From an uncultured Aliiroseovarius sp. (GTDB taxonomy: Bacteria; Pseudomonadota; Alphaproteobacteria; Rhodobacterales; Rhodobacteraceae): a stretch of DNA of 6,993 bases. Position 1 is the first letter of the stretch; each line of letters begins with the position of its first letter. A program made the translations under genes and the position numbers. The DNA lies in the NCBI GenBank assembly GCA_938023895.1, contig CALJDH010000269.1, forward strand, positions 1-6,993. Direction: 5' to 3'. This document shows positions 4,623-6,993 of this stretch, in pieces. The notes under the pieces were generated by a model that had not been told where the DNA came from, did no database searches, and was given only the letters and a program-made list of their open reading frames with translations.

Positions 4623-6008
4623 CTAGCGGCGCTGAAACTCGGGCGAGGACAGGATGATGCCTATCGCCTCCCAGCGGGTTTCTGCAGCGCGGGCGGCGAA
4701 TTGGGTTGCCTCAGACGCTTGACCGGCCAGCGCCGTCTGAACAAAGCCGCGCGGGTCTGGCAGCTTCACGTCAAAAGACGACGGGGCCGAGACTGCCCAC
4801 TGAATGCGCGCGGCCAGCCCCTGCGGTGTGATCCAATGCGCGGCGTCCTCCGGCCAGCCATCTGGGCCGCCGGGGCTTTCCCATGGTTGTCCCATCAGCT
4901 TCAGCGGCCCAAAGAACAGCAGATTGCGGTCCTTGCGCTTGAGGGATGCCAGCGTGTCTACAGACACGCCTAAGGCCCGCAGGGCGGACGCAATGTAATC
5001 GAAGGGCTGTTTGATCTTCATTTGCTGGGGTGCCCACGCAGCGGGGTGGTTTAGCAGAGTGCTATAGAGCGCCATCAGGTCGCCGTCGCTGTCTGTGAAG
5101 CTAGTGGTCAGAGCATTAACCAGATCCGGATCGGGGTCATCCGATACGAAATGGGTGGCAAACTTGTGCGCAATATGGCGAGCGGTGTCCGGGTGGCGGG
5201 CAATGTCCTCCAGCGCCTCAAAAACATCTTCGACCCGAGGTTTCTGACGGCCATAGGACTTGCCCAGAACGACTTCCGGCCCTGGATTGCCCCAATTCGG
5301 GCGATAGGTCGCGCGGCCTTCTTTCCCCGGGGCGAACCCAGCCAGAAGGTTGGCAAAGGCGCGTACGTCGGTCTGGGTATAGCTGCCGTCCACCCCCAGC
5401 GTGTGCAGCTCAAGGATTTCACGCGCCAAGTTTTCGTTCAGGCTGCGCTTGCCGTTCATCGCCAGCTTGCTGCCTTCCCCGGCCGAGGCGAACTGATCCA
5501 GATAGTGCAGCATCACCGGATGGGTGGTGCTGGCGCGCAGCATATCGGCGAAGCGCCCGGTGACATGGGGCCGCACGACATCCTCGGGAAAAGTCGAGGC
5601 CACGCTTTTGAACAGCGCACCCTTGCCGACAACAGTGAAATGGTCGGTCCAGAAGCGCACCAGACGCTCGCGCAACGCATCCTCGGCCGTACAGCAGCGC
5701 GCAATCGCGGCCAGAAACCATGCGTCCCGCTTGCGGTTCATCTCGCGGTATTTTTCTTTGCGGGCGGCTTTGGTTGTTTCGACCTCGTCACCACCTTTGT
5801 TGCGTGCCTTGCGAAAGGCGGTGGTGAGGTCGCGGATTTCTTGAAGATCGCCGAATACATCGACGAAACCCGAGATCGGAAAGCGGGTGGCCTGCGTGTC
5901 CGGCCCGGCCAGACGATCCAACATTTGCCGGACAGAGCGCGGCGGTTCAATGCCCGGTCCCGGCCCATACCCAAACCGGTTTTGTGCAATGCGTGGGTCG
6001 AATGACAT
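4623..6008 (-). CDS. DUF1800 family protein
   Basis: A 461-residue protein of the DUF1800 family (PF08811), full length for the family. Recognisable blocks: NRFGYGP (10-16), RFWTDHFTV (118-126), NENLAREILELHTLGV (191-206) with GSYTQTDV (208-215), SPGGPDGWP (378-386) and the closing LSSPEFQ (453-459). A strongly charged Lys/Arg-rich helical stretch covers about 64-95. The biochemical role is unknown. Unlike its partner DUF1501 it shows no Sec or Tat signal: the N-terminus MSFDPRIAQNRFGYG goes straight into the conserved domain. The ATG at 6008 is chosen because AGGAG (6019-6015) lies six bases upstream; an in-frame TTG at 6053 would add only 15 residues, also without a signal. It heads the operon with DUF1501 and starts 93 bases after aspS on the same strand with no obvious terminator between, so read-through from aspS is possible. 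Confidence 0.92.
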   Translation of the reverse strand: MSFDPRIAQNRFGYGPGPGIEPPRSVRQMLDRLAGPDTQATRFPISGFVDVFGDLQEIRDLTTAFRKARNKGGDEVETTKAARKEKYREMNRKRDAWFLAAIARCCTAEDALRERLVRFWTDHFTVVGKGALFKSVASTFPEDVVRPHVTGRFADMLRASTTHPVMLHYLDQFASAGEGSKLAMNGKRSLNENLAREILELHTLGVDGSYTQTDVRAFANLLAGFAPGKEGRATYRPNWGNPGPEVVLGKSYGRQKPRVEDVFEALEDIARHPDTARHIAHKFATHFVSDDPDPDLVNALTTSFTDSDGDLMALYSTLLNHPAAWAPQQMKIKQPFDYIASALRALGVSVDTLASLKRKDRNLLFFGPLKLMGQPWESPGGPDGWPEDAAHWITPQGLAARIQWAVSAPSSFDVKLPDPRGFVQTALAGQASEATQFAARAAETRWEAIGIILSSPEFQRR

Positions 6009-6014
6009 TCTGTT

Positions 6015-6019
6015 CTCCT
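6015..6019 (-). promoter_or_regulatory. Ribosome binding site that fixes the DUF1800 start
   Basis: AGGAG on the minus strand at 6019-6015 is six bases before the ATG at 6008. It lies downstream of the alternative in-frame TTG at 6053, which therefore can be set aside. Confidence 0.75.
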
Positions 6020-6069
6020 GGCACCAGACTGCGCTCACAGCATGTGTGGGCAAGCCTGATTGTGCCAGG
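6017..6069 (-). other. Inverted repeat in the DUF1800 leader overlapping the ribosome binding site
   Basis: GTGCCAGG at 6062-6069 and CCTGGCAC at 6017-6024 are perfect eight-base inverted repeats separated by 37 bases. In the minus-strand mRNA the second arm covers the first bases of the AGGAG site at 6019-6015, so pairing could mask it. The loop is long and the arms short, so this could be chance. Confidence 0.25.
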
Positions 6070-6072
6070 GGA

Positions 6073-6100
6073 ATTATTGATATGCGATGACGGTGGCCAA
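6073..6100 (-). promoter_or_regulatory. Candidate promoter for the DUF1800-DUF1501 operon
   Basis: On the minus strand TTGGCC (6100-6095) and AATAAT (6078-6073) are 16 bases apart, matching four and five of six consensus bases. It begins just two bases after the aspS stop codon and would give a leader of about 60 bases before the ATG at 6008. Confidence 0.35.
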
Positions 6101-6101
6101 A

Positions 6102-6993
6102 TTACTCTTGTGGAATGACCCGCAGGTGCAATTCGCGCAGCTGTTCGTTCTGCGGCTCGGACGGGGCGTTCATCATCAGGTCTTCAGCGCGCTGGTTCAT
6201 CGGGAACATCATCACTTCGCGGATGTTTTCCTGATCGGCCAGCAGCATCACGATGCGGTCGACACCAGCAGCACAGCCACCGTGCGGGGGCGCGCCGTAC
6301 TGGAACGCGTTGACCATACCGCCGAAGCGCTTGATCACTTCGCTCTTGCCATAGCCGGCCAGTTCGAAGGCCTTGAACATGATCTCGGGCTGGTGGTTTC
6401 GGATCGCGCCCGACACCAGCTCGTAACCGTTACAGGCCAAGTCATACTGGAAGCCTTTGACGTGCAGCGGATCGCCCAGCAGCGCGTCCAGACCGCCTTG
6501 CGGCATCGAGAACGGGTTGTGGTCGAAGTCCAGGCCGCCGTTTTCTTCGTCCAGCTGGAAGATCGGGAAGTCCACGATCCAAGCAAAGGCGAAACGGTCT
6601 TTGTCGGTCAGGCCCAGCTCGTCACCGATGACGGTACGGGCACGGCCTGCGACGCCTTCGAAGGCTTGCGGCTTGCCACCCAGGAAGAAGGCTGCGTCGC
6701 CGATGTCCAGACCCAGTTGCTGGCGGATGGCTTCGGTGCGCTCGGGACCGATGTTCTTGGCCAGCGGGCCAGCAGCTTCCATGCCGCCTTCGACTTCGCC
6801 GGATTTCAGCTTGGCTTGGGCTTCTTTCACGGTGATGCCCAGCTCTTGCGCGACGGCATCTGCGGTCTTCTCGCGCCAGAAGATATAGCCCATGCCGGGC
6901 AGACCTTCTTGCTGCGCGAATTTGTTCATGCGGTCGCAGAACTTGCGCGAGCCACCTTTCGGGGCCGGGATGGCGCGGATTTCAGTACCGTCC
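6102..6993 (-). CDS. aspS: Aspartyl-tRNA synthetase, C-terminal half (5' end outside window)
   Basis: The open frame runs from the right edge of the window to a TAA at 6102 and gives 296 residues of a protein that is normally about 590, so the N-terminal anticodon-binding domain and class II motifs 1 and 2 lie outside. What is present: a GAD-type insert of the bacterial-type enzyme (about 6650-6950), then catalytic core elements [34 protein letters not shown], and class II motif 3 [19 protein letters not shown] (around 6250-6303) with its ATP-binding arginine, followed by [13 protein letters not shown] and the C-terminal [12 protein letters not shown]. It charges tRNA-Asp with aspartate in the cytoplasm. 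Whether it also charges tRNA-Asn cannot be judged because the anticodon domain is missing. The ATG at 6929 is an internal methionine, not the start. Confidence 0.97.
   Translation of the reverse strand, partial: DGTEIRAIPAPKGGSRKFCDRMNKFAQQEGLPGMGYIFWREKTADAVAQELGITVKEAQAKLKSGEVEGGMEAAGPLAKNIGPERTEAIRQQLGLDIGDAAFFLGGKPQAFEGVAGRARTVIGDELGLTDKDRFAFAWIVDFPIFQLDEENGGLDFDHNPFSMPQGGLDALLGDPLHVKGFQYDLACNGYELVSGAIRNHQPEIMFKAFELAGYGKSEVIKRFGGMVNAFQYGAPPHGGCAAGVDRIVMLLADQENIREVMMFPMNQRAEDLMMNAPSEPQNEQLRELHLRVIPQE

Noticed and set aside
5151..6005. 284-codon open frame on the plus strand opposite DUF1800
   Set aside because: It lies wholly antisense to a gene with clear family motifs, and its translation looks like no known family; long antisense frames are common in GC-rich DNA.
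6009..6053. TTG start adding 15 residues to DUF1800
   Set aside because: The added residues form no signal peptide and the AGGAG site lies downstream of that TTG, next to the ATG at 6008.
6380..6420. SGAIRNH in place of the E. coli-type GGSVRIH in aspartyl-tRNA synthetase
   Set aside because: The Arg and His are kept, and this form is, as far as I know, usual in alphaproteobacterial enzymes, so it is not evidence of a defect.

Overview
The window looks like core chromosomal DNA of a GC-rich alphaproteobacterium, most likely a Rhodobacterales (Roseobacter-group) species. The reasons are the family content and arrangement: a DUF1467 membrane protein overlapping a methylmalonyl-CoA epimerase gene, a very short Flp-type pilin with the aspartate-tryptophan variant of the prepilin motif, a DUF1800/DUF1501 pair, and an alphaproteobacterial-style aspartyl-tRNA synthetase C-terminus. 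There is no sign of phage, transposon, CRISPR, tRNA or rRNA genes, and no gene-free stretch longer than 300 bases.

Layout from left to right. (1) 129-1393, plus strand: a YdjA-like FMN nitroreductase and an EI24/CysZ-type four-helix membrane protein overlap by one base and probably form an operon, closed by a strong GC-rich hairpin terminator at 1403-1426. (2) 2109-1427, minus strand: methylmalonyl-CoA epimerase and DUF1467, again overlapping by one base; this pair converges on the first operon. (3) 2110-2267: a divergent control region with a 14-bp perfect palindrome over a candidate epimerase promoter and a CtrA-like box (TTAA-N7-TTAG) facing the next gene. (4) 2268-3290, plus strand: a receiver-domain response regulator with a non-DNA-binding tail, then a GTG-initiated 60-residue Flp-like pilin, separated by 120 bases that can fold into a long imperfect hairpin. 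A perfect CtrA-type box (TTAA-N7-TTAA) overlaps the pilin stop codon, and a hairpin at 3331-3355 separates this block from the next. (5) 6008-3374, minus strand: DUF1800 followed after 13 bases by DUF1501, which carries a twin-arginine export signal. (6) 6993-6102, minus strand: the C-terminal half of aspartyl-tRNA synthetase (aspS), cut by the window edge.

The epimerase serves propionyl-CoA/methylmalonyl-CoA assimilation and aspS serves translation. The two most open questions are the DUF1800/DUF1501 pair, of which only one partner has a visible export signal, and the response regulator/pilin block with CtrA-like boxes at both ends, which hints at control by the CtrA cell-cycle/motility regulator. 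Neither is proven by sequence alone.
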